From: Perognathus longimembris pacificus
Taxonomy: Eukaryota > Chordata > Mammalia > Rodentia > Heteromyidae
NCBI RefSeq assembly: GCF_023159225.1
Contig: NC_063188.1
Span: 30,625,626-30,689,625, forward strand
Direction of reading: 5' to 3'
DNA: 64,000 nt
Shown: positions 12,233 to 23,520 of the stretch, one piece after another
Position numbering within the stretch: position 1 is the stretch's first letter
Layout: every line of letters starts with the position of its first letter
Translations under genes and position numbers: made by a program
Notes under the pieces: generated by a model
Told to the model about the DNA's origin: nothing
The model's database searches: none
What the model saw: the letters and a program-made list of their open reading frames with translations, nothing else

Positions 12233-13195
12233 AGAGAGTGGATTTCTTTAGCTCATTTGTCATTTAAGACTGTCTTACCCATTCTTGAATGGTCCAGATG
12301 GCATATCATTCACCATAACTGTGAAAAAACATTTCCTGAGCAGATCCTCTGAAGTATTGAAGAGCTCTGTGATTGCTTTTATCTATAGGACATATCTTTC
12401 AGTAGGAACTGAATTTACGGATTTAAAAAAATCCTAAGGAAATAAGAATAGTCCAGAGTAGCAGAAGACAAGGGCAGCGGCTAGCCACCAAACACAAACA
12501 TGAGTGTGATTACTGTGAAGGACCACAGACTCAAAGCACCAATTGGAATAGCATGGTTTATGCATACTTATAGCATTAAATATTTGGTCAGACTCCTAAG
12601 AGTGAAATAGACAATACACATTATTCTGTATAAGTAGAATATTTCTGGGTCAAGTAAAACAACACTCTAACAAAAATCACAAAACCACAATCAGTGAATT
12701 GCATAGTGTTATCCAATTCCCAGACCAGAACTCCTTGAATGAAGAAGAGACCCTCATCCACCACCAATATTTATACTGTCAATCTTTGTGCCACCTTGCC
12801 TTGAAGGGATGTATGGCCTTTGGTAAAAGGTAATTGTGTGCTGGGGCAAAGGACAATAAGACACTAACATTGAAGTAACAATAATTCCAAAATATTAATA
12901 TGGCATACTAGACAGAATAGTGGCTACAAAGGCCAGGTTATTAATTTGATTTTATCTCAGCATGGTCTCACAGTAAGCAGAGCAGATTGTCCAAATCACT
13001 CTTGAATTGTTTCCCTAGTTCTGTAATGCATAATTGGAATATACCCAGCAGCTGGAAGAATCACTACATTGCCACAGGAACTACTTCTTCCTCAGAAAAT
13101 AGGTATGTCTGTAATATAACCTCATTCCTGAAGGGACTGTAGGGATTAATACCACTAGCAAGAACTCAAACTATACATGAATTCTTATTTCTACC

Positions 13196-13370
13196 ACATC
13201 CCCATGCAAATTGCTCATTTGGCCTATGCAGAAGACAGATGGATCTGGGAGAATGACAGTAGATTATTATAAACTCAACCAGGTGGTGACTCCCATTGCA
13301 GCTGCTGTGCTTTCATTTTTAAAGAAAATTAACATATCCCTTAGTGCCTGGTATGTAGCTCTTGAACTTG

Positions 13371-13427
<57 letters not shown>

Positions 13428-13640
13428 CCATCTCTGACAATAAAGATCACCAGAAGTCATTCCCTTACAGCTGTTAAGGCTAGCAATACACTTTCATGAT
13501 CCAACTTCAGTAGTATATCAACTACACAACCCCCATGTCAAAGATGTATTCCCCAAGGATTCTGCTCACCTTTCCCCACTACAAGGTATCACATTGATCT
13601 ATTACATTGATTGGACATAGTGAACGATTCCAGACTTATT
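13196..13640 (+). pseudogene. decayed endogenous retrovirus pol (reverse transcriptase) fragment
   Basis: This is a relic of the reverse transcriptase core of an old endogenous retrovirus. On the plus strand the frame from 13196 shows the motifs usual near the start of the polymerase domain (WPMQKTDGSGR, then DYYKLNQVV and the PIAAAV block), followed by LELAN, which precedes the first catalytic region. There a (TA)n microsatellite of about 50 bp (13375-13425) has grown inside the sequence. The reading frame then continues with SISDNKDHQKSFPYS before stop codons and frameshifts. The catalytic YxDD box region near 13600 reads Y-I-D-W followed by stops, so the enzyme is dead. No gag, env or flanking LTR could be recognised within several kb. 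The motif style suggests a gamma- or class-I-like element, but the class is not certain. Confidence 0.75.
13375..13425. repeat. (TA)n microsatellite inside ERV pol
   Basis: About 25 uninterrupted TA units. Confidence 0.97.
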
Positions 13641-13829
13641 GGCAAGACATTTGTGTGTAAGAGTGTAAGACAATAAATGTAACAAAAGTTCTCCTTTAGA
13701 GAAATTCCTGCTTTTAGTGTACCAATTTACTCCATCTTAGGTAAAGGATAACTCATAGCATGTGACCTTTATACACACTGGTTTATTTAGGAGGGCATTG
13801 GTTTCCAGTTATTTGGAGTTTTCTCATAC

Positions 13830-14840
13830 ATCTACTACTAATTTCTAATTTAATTTAATTGTGATAAGAAGACAAACTTTATATAATTTGAATCCTTTGA
13901 AACGTGTTGGAAATTTTTATGGACTGAAACGCAATTGCCTTGTAAACGTTCCAAGGGAACCTGCAAAAAATGTATATTCTGCTACAGTTGAATGGAGCAT
14001 TCTATGAATGTCAATTAGGTCCAGCTGACTGTGTTGTTAGACTATGACTCTTAGAGGCATTATACCTTTTGTCATTGTAAAACAATTTTTATCTGTGATT
14101 ATGTTCTATATTTTGAAATCTATTTTTCATTATATTCACATACCTACTCCATGTTCTTTGTGATTGATATTAGTATGTCATATTTTGCCAACTTTTCATT
14201 TTTAGCTCATTTTATCTTTATATTTTAAGTAACTTTACTGTAGATAGTGTATATTTGGGTCTTCCTACATCCAATCTGAAAATGTCTCCCAGAGGAATTT
14301 ACAGCATATATTTTTAATGTAATTACTAATGTGATTACTTTTTATTTTAAATATAACCTCTTGATATTTTGTCTATTTCTTTGTTGTCCTTTTCCTTCTT
14401 CCTTATTTCTTTTGAAGTATTTTTTTCATGATTCAATTCATCTATATTGTTTCTTTATCTCCAAATATTGGTACCATTTTTGTATTTAACTTAATCTAAT
14501 TTTAACATGTAACATAGCAATCTACAGATAATGTTACAAACATTCAAATATAACATTAAGAACTTACAACAGTATACTTCCAATGTTATAACTGCCATCT
14601 TTATACTATTAATATGGATGTTTTTAATTTTATGTTATAACCCAATAGCATGTTGTTAAAGAGTTTCTTAAACAGCCTACTATATTTAAAGGGGCTTAAA
14701 TAAGGGAAACCACTTGTTTTTACACCAATACAGATTCCAATTTTAGTTCTCCTAATTTGTTTTTGTAGATCAATATTCCTATGGTATTTTTCTTTTGACT
14801 AATGTGTTCTCTTCCTTTATTTTTTCCCATATTATTGTTA
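13830..14840 (-). mobile_element. ancient L1 (L1M-like) segment, minus strand
   Basis: Matches the minus strand of ancient L1 in order: AATCCTTTGAAACGTGTTGG, TGTATATTCTGCTACAGTTGAATGGAGCATTCTATGAATGTCAATTAG, TTGGGTCTTCCTACATCCAATCTG, and CAACAGTATACTTCCAATG. Heavily diverged. Confidence 0.65.
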
Positions 14841-14849
14841 TGCTATTCA

Positions 14850-15062
14850 AGACACCTTTAAGACTATAAAACCAAATTTGTTGTTGTTGCTGCTGGGAGA
14901 TTCTTTATTACTGCTTCAATTTCATCACATATTTTAGATTTCTTTAAATAATCTATAGCCTCTTGTCTCAAGGTAAATATATCTAGAAATTTATCCATTT
15001 TGTCTATATTTTCCAATTTATTTGAATATAGATTTCCAAAGCATTCCTCCATGATCCTCAAG
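14850..15062 (-). mobile_element. L1 ORF2 fragment, inverted
   Basis: Minus-strand translation gives an L1 ORF2-like stretch with YSNKLENIDKMDKFLD and EIEAVIKNLP. This part lies directly upstream in ORF2 of the plus-strand segment that begins near 15120, so the two are probably one 5'-inverted L1. Confidence 0.65.
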
Positions 15063-15119
15063 ATTTAATTGGTATTTGATATGCTATTTTTATCATCTTT
15101 ACTTTTATTTATTAATTTC

Positions 15120-15880
15120 TACCTTTAAAGAAGTAATATCAATACCCAACCAACTTTTCCATAAAATACAAAGTTAATGAAAGCTACCTATAAATCTAGT
15201 GTTTTAATCATACCCAAATCATACAAGGTCACAACACTAATGAAAGATATTTACAGATTGACCACTTTTATGAACATAGGTAGAAAACTTCTTAATAAAC
15301 CAATAAATTCAGTAAATTCCTGAAAATCAAGTTCAACAATTAATTTAAAAGATCATACACCATGATCAAGTTGGTTTCATTTCAGTTATGCAATGAGAGA
15401 TCAGCATAAACCAAAAAGCATAATACAGTACATAAATAGAATCAAAGACAAGAATAATATGATCATCTCAAGTGATATAGATAGAAAGTTTTAACAAAAG
15501 TTAATATTCTCCATGATGAAAAATGCTAAAGAAATGAGGAAAGAAGGGATGGATCTCAAAATAAAAATAGTTACATATGACAAACCAATAGCCAACAGCA
15601 TACTCAAGTAGGAAAAGTAGAAATAATTTTCCCTGAAGCCAGGAGTGACTTCCCTCCTTACTAAAAATAGAACTGGTATTAATAACCAGAGTAATAACAT
15701 AAGAAAAAGCAATGAAAGGGATCCAAATAGGGAAGGAAGAAGTCAAAGTATCCTTATTTGAATATTATATGTCACATAAATAAAACACCATAAGGATTTC
15801 ACACAAAAATACCTACCAGATCTGATAAAGACTTTTGGCAGTGTAGTACAACACAAAATCAATTTACAAAACACCAGCTT
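15120..15880 (+). pseudogene. L1 ORF2 reverse transcriptase relic
   Basis: Plus-strand L1 ORF2. Recognisable blocks are GATCATACACCATGATCAAGTTGG, CATAAATAGAATCAAAGACAAGAATAATATGATCATCTCA, TTACATATGACAAACCAATAGCCAACAGCATACTC and GGAAGGAAGAAGTCAAAGTATCCTTATTTG. Many stops and indels; the protein is not functional. Confidence 0.8.
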
Positions 15881-15939
15881 TTTCTGTTATGATGCAGTCT
15901 CACAAACCTCTTTGCCTAAGCTTGGCTGGAACCATGCTA

Positions 15940-16065
15940 TTGGTTGGGGATGGAGTCTTGTAAACTTTTTGCCTAGGACAACCTCAAATTACAGTCCACG
16001 TGATCTTTTTCCTAAGTAGCTAGGATTATAATTATGAGGTACTGGTGGTTGGCTTAGTGGAGCAA
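15940..16065 (-). mobile_element. old B1-like SINE
   Basis: Reverse B1 signature: GATGGAGTCTTGTAAACTTTTTGCCTAGG, ending TAGCTAGGATTATAATTATGAGGTACTGG. It follows the L1 ORF2 relic. Confidence 0.6.
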
Positions 16066-16814
16066 TCTTTATTTATTATTCCTACATGTGTCAATTACCT
16101 GAATGGAAAGCTACTCCTCAACATTTTCAGAAGTTATATAGACATATATTACAACCATAAACATCAGCAATTCTCATGGAAGCCAGCCTCAGAGGAGTTG
16201 GATCTTGGAGACTTGTCAGACTAATATTAAACACCTTGATTGCTCAATTGTCAGTATTCTGGGGTTTCAGCAAAGCAGCAATGAATGTACTCAGACAACA
16301 TGAGACAATGAAATTATTTTAATATTTAATAAATAGTTATATATGAATATATGTATGAAAATGGGAAAAGAAAACGGGTTGGAATTAGGAGACACATGGA
16401 GAGATGACGAGAATTATGAAATGCATGACATTGCTGAAGAGGCATCATATTCATAAACTTACAAATTGAATTGAAACATCTCTGTATAATTACTTAAACA
16501 TAATAAAGAAAGCTCAATGAGAGAAAGTAAGAGGAATAGAGCAGATTGTTCTAAATTGTAATATGCGCACATAGGGAATACTATTGTATAATCCTTTGGT
16601 ATTATTGATATACATTATAAAATAAAAGATAGAAAAACTGGTTGTGTTGCAGGGAGGATATCAATTGGAAGAGGAGATACAATGGGTTGAGTAGATATGG
16701 TTGAAGTTTCATATACATGTATGAAAATAGAACAATAAAAGCTGTTGAGAGTGTTTTATGAAGAGGGAGAGTGTGACTTTGAGTGGGATACATTATATGC
16801 ATGTAAGGATCTCA

Positions 16815-16935
16815 GTCCACACCAATTTAAAAAGCCAAAAGCAAGATCCTGTCTCAAAAAACTATGAAGAGCAAGGCTGGAGGTATGGCTCAAGCACTAG
16901 AGCATTTTTCTAGGAAATATTCCAGGAAAAACACT
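16815..16935 (+). mobile_element. old SINE tail (B1 end + tRNA-like module)
   Basis: GCAAGATCCTGTCTCAAAAA (B1 3' end) followed by GGCTGGAGGTATGGCTCAAGCACTAGAGC, a tRNA-like A-box arm. The 3' part is eroded. Confidence 0.55.
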
Positions 16936-17449
16936 GATTACAATGTATCTTGAAGTCTTTTTTTAAAAATTTCTAACAACAACATTTTAAAATAACAAGG
17001 TATTTCCTGTGAGAAGTAATACTTTAAGCCTTTTAAGAAGCTAATACCTTTGTAGCTATTAAGCTGCTATGTAAGAACAAGACCCTGTATCATTGGCTCA
17101 TAGGCTCTGTGCTTGGAAGAGACAGTGGAGATAAAGGCACACAGCAATTTACAAAGGGAAAACAAATAGGTAAATTTAAAAATGCATTTTCACTTCTTTC
17201 AGAGTTGGCACCAGTAGTCTCACATAAGTATAACAGGTGCGTTACTTTTCAGTCTAAAGAAGAAAGTAATACCAAAGCCATCCATAAACCTTATAACTTA
17301 AAAATACTTTTGCAACTGTGGCCACACCAAAATATCAAAATTCTAGAAATGTTCAAGAGTTCATGTAAGAAAAAAAGACTATAATAAGGTATCAGGTATA
17401 TATGGAAATTTTTGCTAAGGAAAACCAACTTTATGGTGAAATTGCCTTT

Positions 17450-17545
17450 TATTTTTTAGTGTCTTTCTATATAGCTACATCTGACCTTGAACTCACAATC
17501 CTCTTCCCTCAGTTTCCCAAGTTCTAGGATTACAGGATATGTCTT
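17450..17545 (-). mobile_element. B1-like SINE
   Basis: Reverse B1: TGACCTTGAACTCACAATCCTC, then CAGTTTCCCAAGTTCTAGGATTACAGG. Confidence 0.65.
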
Positions 17546-17832
17546 CCTGTATGATGAAGTTGTCATTTTTGGATTGAGTCCAAAATGAAATTTTTGCTCA
17601 GGATTTGAAAGTGAAATTATAAAGAGTCAATAAATAATAACTTGTTAAAATATGTAAAATGTCCAAAAAATTAATTCTTTGAGAAAGGAATGGTAAGAGT
17701 CAAATCGAGCCCCTGTAAATCATAACTCTCAAACTCTGTAAAAGGTTATGACACTCACCTTCCAAAACCAGTGCCAATTTGTAAGTGTGTACACTGGTTT
17801 CCTGGGCAAACACTGGCTGACTTTTAACCACT

Positions 17833-17857
17833 AGATAGATATATGACAGATAGATAA

Positions 17858-17938
<81 letters not shown>

Positions 17939-17990
17939 CAGATAGATAGACAGATAGATGATAGATTAGATAGATAATAGATTCATACCT
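17833..17990. repeat. GATA/GACA tetranucleotide array
   Basis: A run of GATA units, about ten GACA units, again GATA units and then degraded GATA. The composition is that of the Bkm-type repeats. Downstream to about 18012 the sequence continues as degraded CATA-type repeat. Confidence 0.95.
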
Positions 17991-18777
17991 ACATATATAC
18001 ATACATACACAAAGAGATGATAGAGATTGAGGTAGACAGAGACAGAAACAGAGAAACTGACACAGCAATATAGTAAGGTCCCCTAACTTTTGCTAACCCC
18101 AAACTTGGGACAACACCTCATTCCCTAGACACTTAAATTGCATCATGCACCGCAGAAGTGAATAGTTTTTAACAAAGTTGTCCTCTTCTGCACAGCTATT
18201 GAAATATGAGTAATCATTTGTTCAAAGTTCTGAATTTTTCCAAGGTAAGAAGAGACCTTAAGTGGAGAAAGTCTATTGCAAAAAATAAAGCAAGCTAGTA
18301 GAAAGCCCTGAGAGCAAAATGTTCTTTTTGCCTTAGATGATGCATGGTGGCTTTGTCTTCAAATACAATGTGAAGCCTCTAGGGTGGGAGGAAGGGTAAA
18401 GTATACAATGGCTTTTGTGTCAGTCACTACATTTCAGAGAAATAGTCTATTCACTGAACAGCCAAATAAGTTGGAAAAAAATAACCTGGAATGTGGAATG
18501 AGAAATTTTGAATATTTGGTTCTTGGAGCAAATGACTAATTTCTATTATGGTGAAATAATCATCTATCTTTTAACTGGTAATACTGAGGTAGAGAAGGAT
18601 AAGTTAAAAACACTGCATGAGATAGTACATATAAACATTGATAATCTTAAAATTCCAGGCATCATTACTGTAAAAGAGAACTTAAAGCTTTCTGACTCTG
18701 GAGATACATTTTATCTGGGAAAAACCAATGGCCTAAGGTCCTAGGATTCATGGAAATCTGAAGATAAATAAAATCTC

Positions 18778-18926
18778 ACGGGGGGAAAGGGTAAGGGGGA
18801 GGGGGCAGGGGGAATGAGGGAGGAGGTAACAAACAGTACAAGAAATGTATCCAATGCCTAAAGTATGAAACTGTAACTGCTATTTATATCAGTTTGACAA
18901 TAAAAAAAGAATGAAAGGAAAAAAAT
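18778..18926 (+). mobile_element. L1 3' end, plus strand
   Basis: A G-rich block (GGGGGGAAAGGGTAAGGGGG) is followed by CAAACAGTACAAGAAATGTATCCAATGCC and the terminal AGTTTGACAATAAAAAAAG. It is nearly identical in layout to the end of the 23.5-kb L1 and strongly 5'-truncated. Confidence 0.82.
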
Positions 18927-20372
18927 AAAATAAAATCTCACATTGCAGTCAATCACAAAACTTACAGAACTTAACTTACAGAACTGCTTACTCCAAGAAG
19001 CAGTACAAGATGACTAAATAACATTTTTGAAAGGTTCTGGTCAACTGAAATTTGTCTAATTCCATAAATCACCAGTGTTCTTCAGGTTGCAACAAAGTGT
19101 TCTGCTAGAAAAATAAAATCAATCTGAGGTAGTTATTTTTTATTATTCATAGAAAAAATTTTAGGCCATGGGTAGAATTTTATCTCAGGATTTTTAGTCA
19201 TAGATTTCTCTTAATCCTCTGGTGACTCTCACAGATGTCAGTGATGTTGTGGATGGCTTCCTTTTGTCCATAGTCACGTACTTGTGATTGCACCTTATAC
19301 TGCTATTAAAAATTCCCTGTAGTCAGAAATCATGGTAGAAAATCTCTGTTCTCTGTCTCACCTGGAATAGCCCCTTTCTTTCCTATAAGAGAAAGTGCTG
19401 GGGAAAAGGAAGAGGAAATGGATGCGAAGCAAGGCAGTTGTCACCCGAGTCAGTATGGGAGGTAGAAATCTAAAAGGAAGCCAAAGTTTATGGCCCAGAA
19501 GAACCTAGTTTATATCAGCATTGATGCCAAGGAACAATGTATGTCTGGGATAGGTAACTGGGAAAATAGTACTAGAGGAAAAGGATGTGTCCAGATATAA
19601 AAGTTGAGGTGGCTTTTTTATAAGAACATTTCTCTATTTACATGGGATTCCATGAATATTGAGCAAGATTAAATGCGTAAATATTGGAATAAACTTGCAG
19701 AAATATTATATGAGATTCACAGAGAGTATCATGAATTCTCGGTGACATGCTAGCTATTCAGATGTAAGTAGTACTAAGGTCACCTTATAGATGACAGAGC
19801 CATAGTGGCCATTAATAAGCAATGGAGAACGTCTGGATATTTTTTCAAGGGACATAGTAGAAGAAAATTGTCTTCTAACAACAAAATCCTAGGCATCTCT
19901 CAAAGGAAAGATCCTGAGCCCATTCTCTGTGATGCAAATCACAATACTCACAATGATCCTTTAAGATCTGAACACAATGACTGCAATTTCTGTAAATCAG
20001 CACTCAGGCTATAGTCACAGTTGTCAGAAAACCTGAGTGACTCCATCTTTAGGTCTTGTACAATTCTACCATTGAAGCAGGCTTATAATGTCAGACTGAC
20101 CAGAATGTCAAAAGAGAATGGAGATTCAATTTGGATTATCAAATTTACTTCTTCTAGAAAATGGCATAAACTGATACCTGAATTTCAAATTTCATTTCTT
20201 TTAGTCTAAGTTCTCCTGTGTTCCCGTCTTTGTAGAGGAAACAAATGATGGACAAATGCAAACATTAGTCTAATAAATAATTGATTTGGAGACCAGCACT
20301 GATCTTTGCAATCATCTTATTTTCTACCCTCCAGTCATAGAAAAGGCAATGGATGCATAAAGAATAGGCAAA

Positions 20373-20790
20373 GTGGCCAGGTACCAGTGACTCACACCTG
20401 TAATCCTAGCTACACAAGAGGCAAAGATGGGAGAAGGGGAACCACAGTGATGCTAGCCCAGACAAAAAAGTTTCCAAGACCCCACTTCAACTAATAAGAA
20501 GAGGAATATAGAGGTGCATGCCTGTCATCCCACCTATGAGGGAGTCTACTGAAATCAAGTGAATTGTAGTTTCGTGCCAGCCCAATAATAAAGTTCATGT
20601 GTCCCTATCTCAACAGAAAAAGCTAAGCACAGTGGTGTATAACTGTCATACTAGCTGTGGCCTGAATTATAAATACTGAGAACACAGTCCAATACAGTTC
20701 AGTTTGAAAAGTAAGACCCTATCTCAAATAGAGCCAAAGCAAAAGTATCTTCCCAGCAAGTGAGAGGCCCTGAATCAAAAACCCCTCACT
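20373..20790 (+). mobile_element. tandem B1-like SINE cluster (three units) with eroded tail
   Basis: Three successive 7SL-like heads in one orientation: about 20376 (CAGGTACCAGTGACTCACACCTGTAATCCTAGC), 20510 (GAGGTGCATGCCTGTCATCCC) and 20625 (GCACAGTGGTGTATAACTGTC). The last unit ends in CCTATCTCAAATAGAGCC and a tRNA-like remnant (AGTGAGAGGCCCTGAATC). Confidence 0.65.
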
Positions 20791-20895
20791 GAAAAGAGGC
20801 CTAGGAAGAGGAGGGGAGGGAGAGGGGAGAAGGAGAAGGAGGAGGAGGGAAAGAGAAGAACGGGAGGAGGGATAGAGAAGAAGAGAAGGAAGAAT
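20790..20895. repeat. polypurine (GGA/GAA)-rich tract
   Basis: About 100 bp almost entirely A and G on the plus strand, directly after the B1 cluster. Confidence 0.9.
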
Positions 20896-22417
20896 GTTTT
20901 GTCTGCTTTCAGACTTCAGTAACAGAGTGGAACTAGAATTCTGGTTTCCTACCCCCCAAGATACAATCCTTTCAACTGTACCATTTTACACCATAAAGGG
21001 ACATATCACTATTAACATGTAAGCCCCTGAATTTTTTTTCTGTTTGCTTTTGAAACTCTGCTATTAAATATTTCCAGTTCAAGCAAAGAGGTAGAGAACT
21101 AACCAACTTTACAGGAAACATGACCTACAAAAGTCAGTCTATGGGAAATAAGAATGGTGGGTGACCTGATTTTACAGAACCCACTGAGCAAAATGAGAAG
21201 GTTACAAAACAGTCACATGGCAGGTGATTGCTTTGTAAGGAAATACTCAGCAAAACTTCTTGAGCACATTTAAGCATTTAAGATCATTACTTGGCAGAAC
21301 CCTCTGGGATGGAGAAATGAAGTTAAATGTTAAGAACTACTGCCAAATGAAGACCAAAATAGGTGAAATAAATACCTTTGAAGTAATAATGGAAGTCAGC
21401 AAGAAATAGAAGCTCAGACAGAAACTCAGTTTATCTTAATATCATTGCCATAGAAAGCAGCCTACTGAATGGCCTTACTTGGTTACAGAGAAAGCAAAGC
21501 CATCAAACCTTTAGTCATTCTGGCTTTGACATGACTGTTATTTTGAGAATTTTCCCATGTCTTTTCTCCTGTGGTCTATGCATTATCAAGTGTGGCTTTT
21601 CGCTCCTCTGTAAAAACTCTAAAATTCTCTTTTTACATTCTAAATGGGATTCCATTCACTTGTAAAACTTCAATTCTCTCTCATTCTAGTTCTTCATTGG
21701 CACAGCCCAAAGGCATCTTTACTGATATATCTTTATTGATATATCCATCTTTATTAATCTCTGCCTCTTAAGACCCTAAAATGGATCCACAATGCCTAGC
21801 CTCTCAATTACACGTCCAATACCTTCCAACAACTAAATGCAACTTTCGTATTCCTACATCCTTTCTTTTTTTTTGCAAATAATGGCCTACTCAAGAAAGT
21901 GCCAGTTTCCTTCCTTGACTTCTATCCTCAATCTCCATGACAGGTAAAAATACCAGCTGTACATGTACCTATGTAAATGCTACTTAGACTTAAGGTTACC
22001 TCAGATTCTGTCTCCTCCACATGATACCTTAAACACCATCCCTCCCACATAACAGCACTGATCTTGATCTTTACAATTTCATTTAATACCAGATAGATTC
22101 AAGACAGATTTTTCCCGATTTTCCTTAAAAGTGGAACAAAAAGAATAGGTAGAGTTTGTAACTCATTTAATAAAGGCATCCTTTATAGTAAAGCTTTTAA
22201 TTTGCTGTTACTATGGGAAATTTCAGGCCATCAATTGAAAGGTTCCCCAGTTTTTTGTCTTCACAGAAAGAAAGAATTATCTGTTGCAGTACCTTCGTAC
22301 ATGTGCTTCATATGAACTTGGACAGATTATCTATTGATTACAGAAACAGAGAATCAGAATATATGAGCAAAAAGGAGCACTAATTCATCAATTATCCATT
22401 GTGTTAAGAAAAAACTA

Positions 22418-22675
22418 AGGCCAGTGCCAGTGGCTCATGACTGTAATCCTAGCTACTCAGGAGACTGAGATCTGAGGATTGCAGTTCAAAGCCAACCCAG
22501 GCAGAAAAGTCCATGAGACACTTATCTCCAATTAACCACCAGAAAACCAGAAGTGGTGCTGTGGCTCAAAGTGATAGAGCATTAGCCTTGAGTTGAAGAG
22601 CTCAGGGACAGTTGCTAAGCCCAGAGTTCAAGCCCCAAGAGCAACAATTAAAAAAAAAAAAGAAAGAAAAAAGAA
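22418..22675 (+). mobile_element. B1-head + Geo-tail SINE, well preserved
   Basis: Complete head (GGCCAGTGCCAGTGGCTCATGACTGTAATCCTAGCTACTCAGGAG), linker CTTATCTCCAATTAACCACC, Geo tail (CCAGAAGTGGTGCTGTGGCTCAAAGTG to TTCAAGCCCCAAGAGCAAC) and an A-rich tail of about 35 bp. A good type copy of this family in the window. Confidence 0.93.
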
Positions 22676-23520
22676 AACACTATGGTTTAATTTTTCAAAT
22701 AACTGTGAGGAAATATGTTTAATTGATATACAGATAAGTTTTGCATTTTATGATATTGCTCAAAGCATATGAGTGTAATAAAATAATGAGCAGTCAAATA
22801 ATTTCTCTATTGTTATAAATAGAATTCTAAAAAAACTATATAAAACAGAATGAAAACAGCCTATGCTTTTAATATTTGAACAGTATTTCCCAGGCAAAGA
22901 AAATTTTGTTTGTAAGAGAAATTACAGAGGGAGGAAATGAGGAAGAATTTTGAAAGGGTTAGCTCACCATACCAATGGTAAATTCCTAAAATGGAACACA
23001 TATTATAAGCATCATTATTAACATTGTAGCATTGTGGCATGTATATGATGTTGTATTTTGTACTTTTGTTTTCTGTACACTTGACTGAGCAATAAGCTTA
23101 AAGTTGTGTTTTGCTTATTTATCTAAGTTCTGTTCCTCTCTGGCTTGCAAAATACCTAAAGTGGGAAGATAATCCTCTACATTTATATGTAAAATGGTAT
23201 GAAAATGTTTTCCACACTTTGTTTTTTAAATTATCTTTAGGTTGTTGTACAATGGAATTGCCATTTAACAATGCAGTTTATCAATATGCTTCTTGATCAA
23301 CCTTTTAAACATTCTCCCTTTTAAGCATTCTCACCCATTTTTCCGAAACCACCCTTTCCCTTGCTTTTCTTAATTTTGTAGGATGTACATTGAATTCTTG
23401 ACTGAATCCCTTTCCCCATTCTCCTTTTCATTCATCTACTCCTTGACCCATCCCTATCCCTTTCAATTACATATCTGTTTTCTGGTGCATCTCTGGGATT
23501 TCTGATATTTTCTTCCCCTT

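Noticed and set aside
13211..13477. 88-codon open frame with an IYIYIY run
   Set aside because: It is retroviral pol relic plus a (TA)n microsatellite, not a gene; its start is TTG.
16320..16800. Possible L1 3' UTR (A/G-rich with GAGGGAGAGTGTGAC)
   Set aside because: The resemblance is too weak and no terminal A-rich tail or duplication was found; left unannotated.
17833..17990. Regular short repeats that could be taken for an array with spacers
   Set aside because: Pure tetranucleotide repeats without spacers in mammalian DNA; not CRISPR.
17700..18068. 122-codon minus-strand frame with repeated Y, L, S and C
   Set aside because: It translates the GATA/GACA array; no coding signal outside the repeat.
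23225..23520. Possible minus-strand L1 or LTR sequence before the young L1
   Set aside because: C/T-rich blocks are suggestive, but no motif could be matched with confidence.
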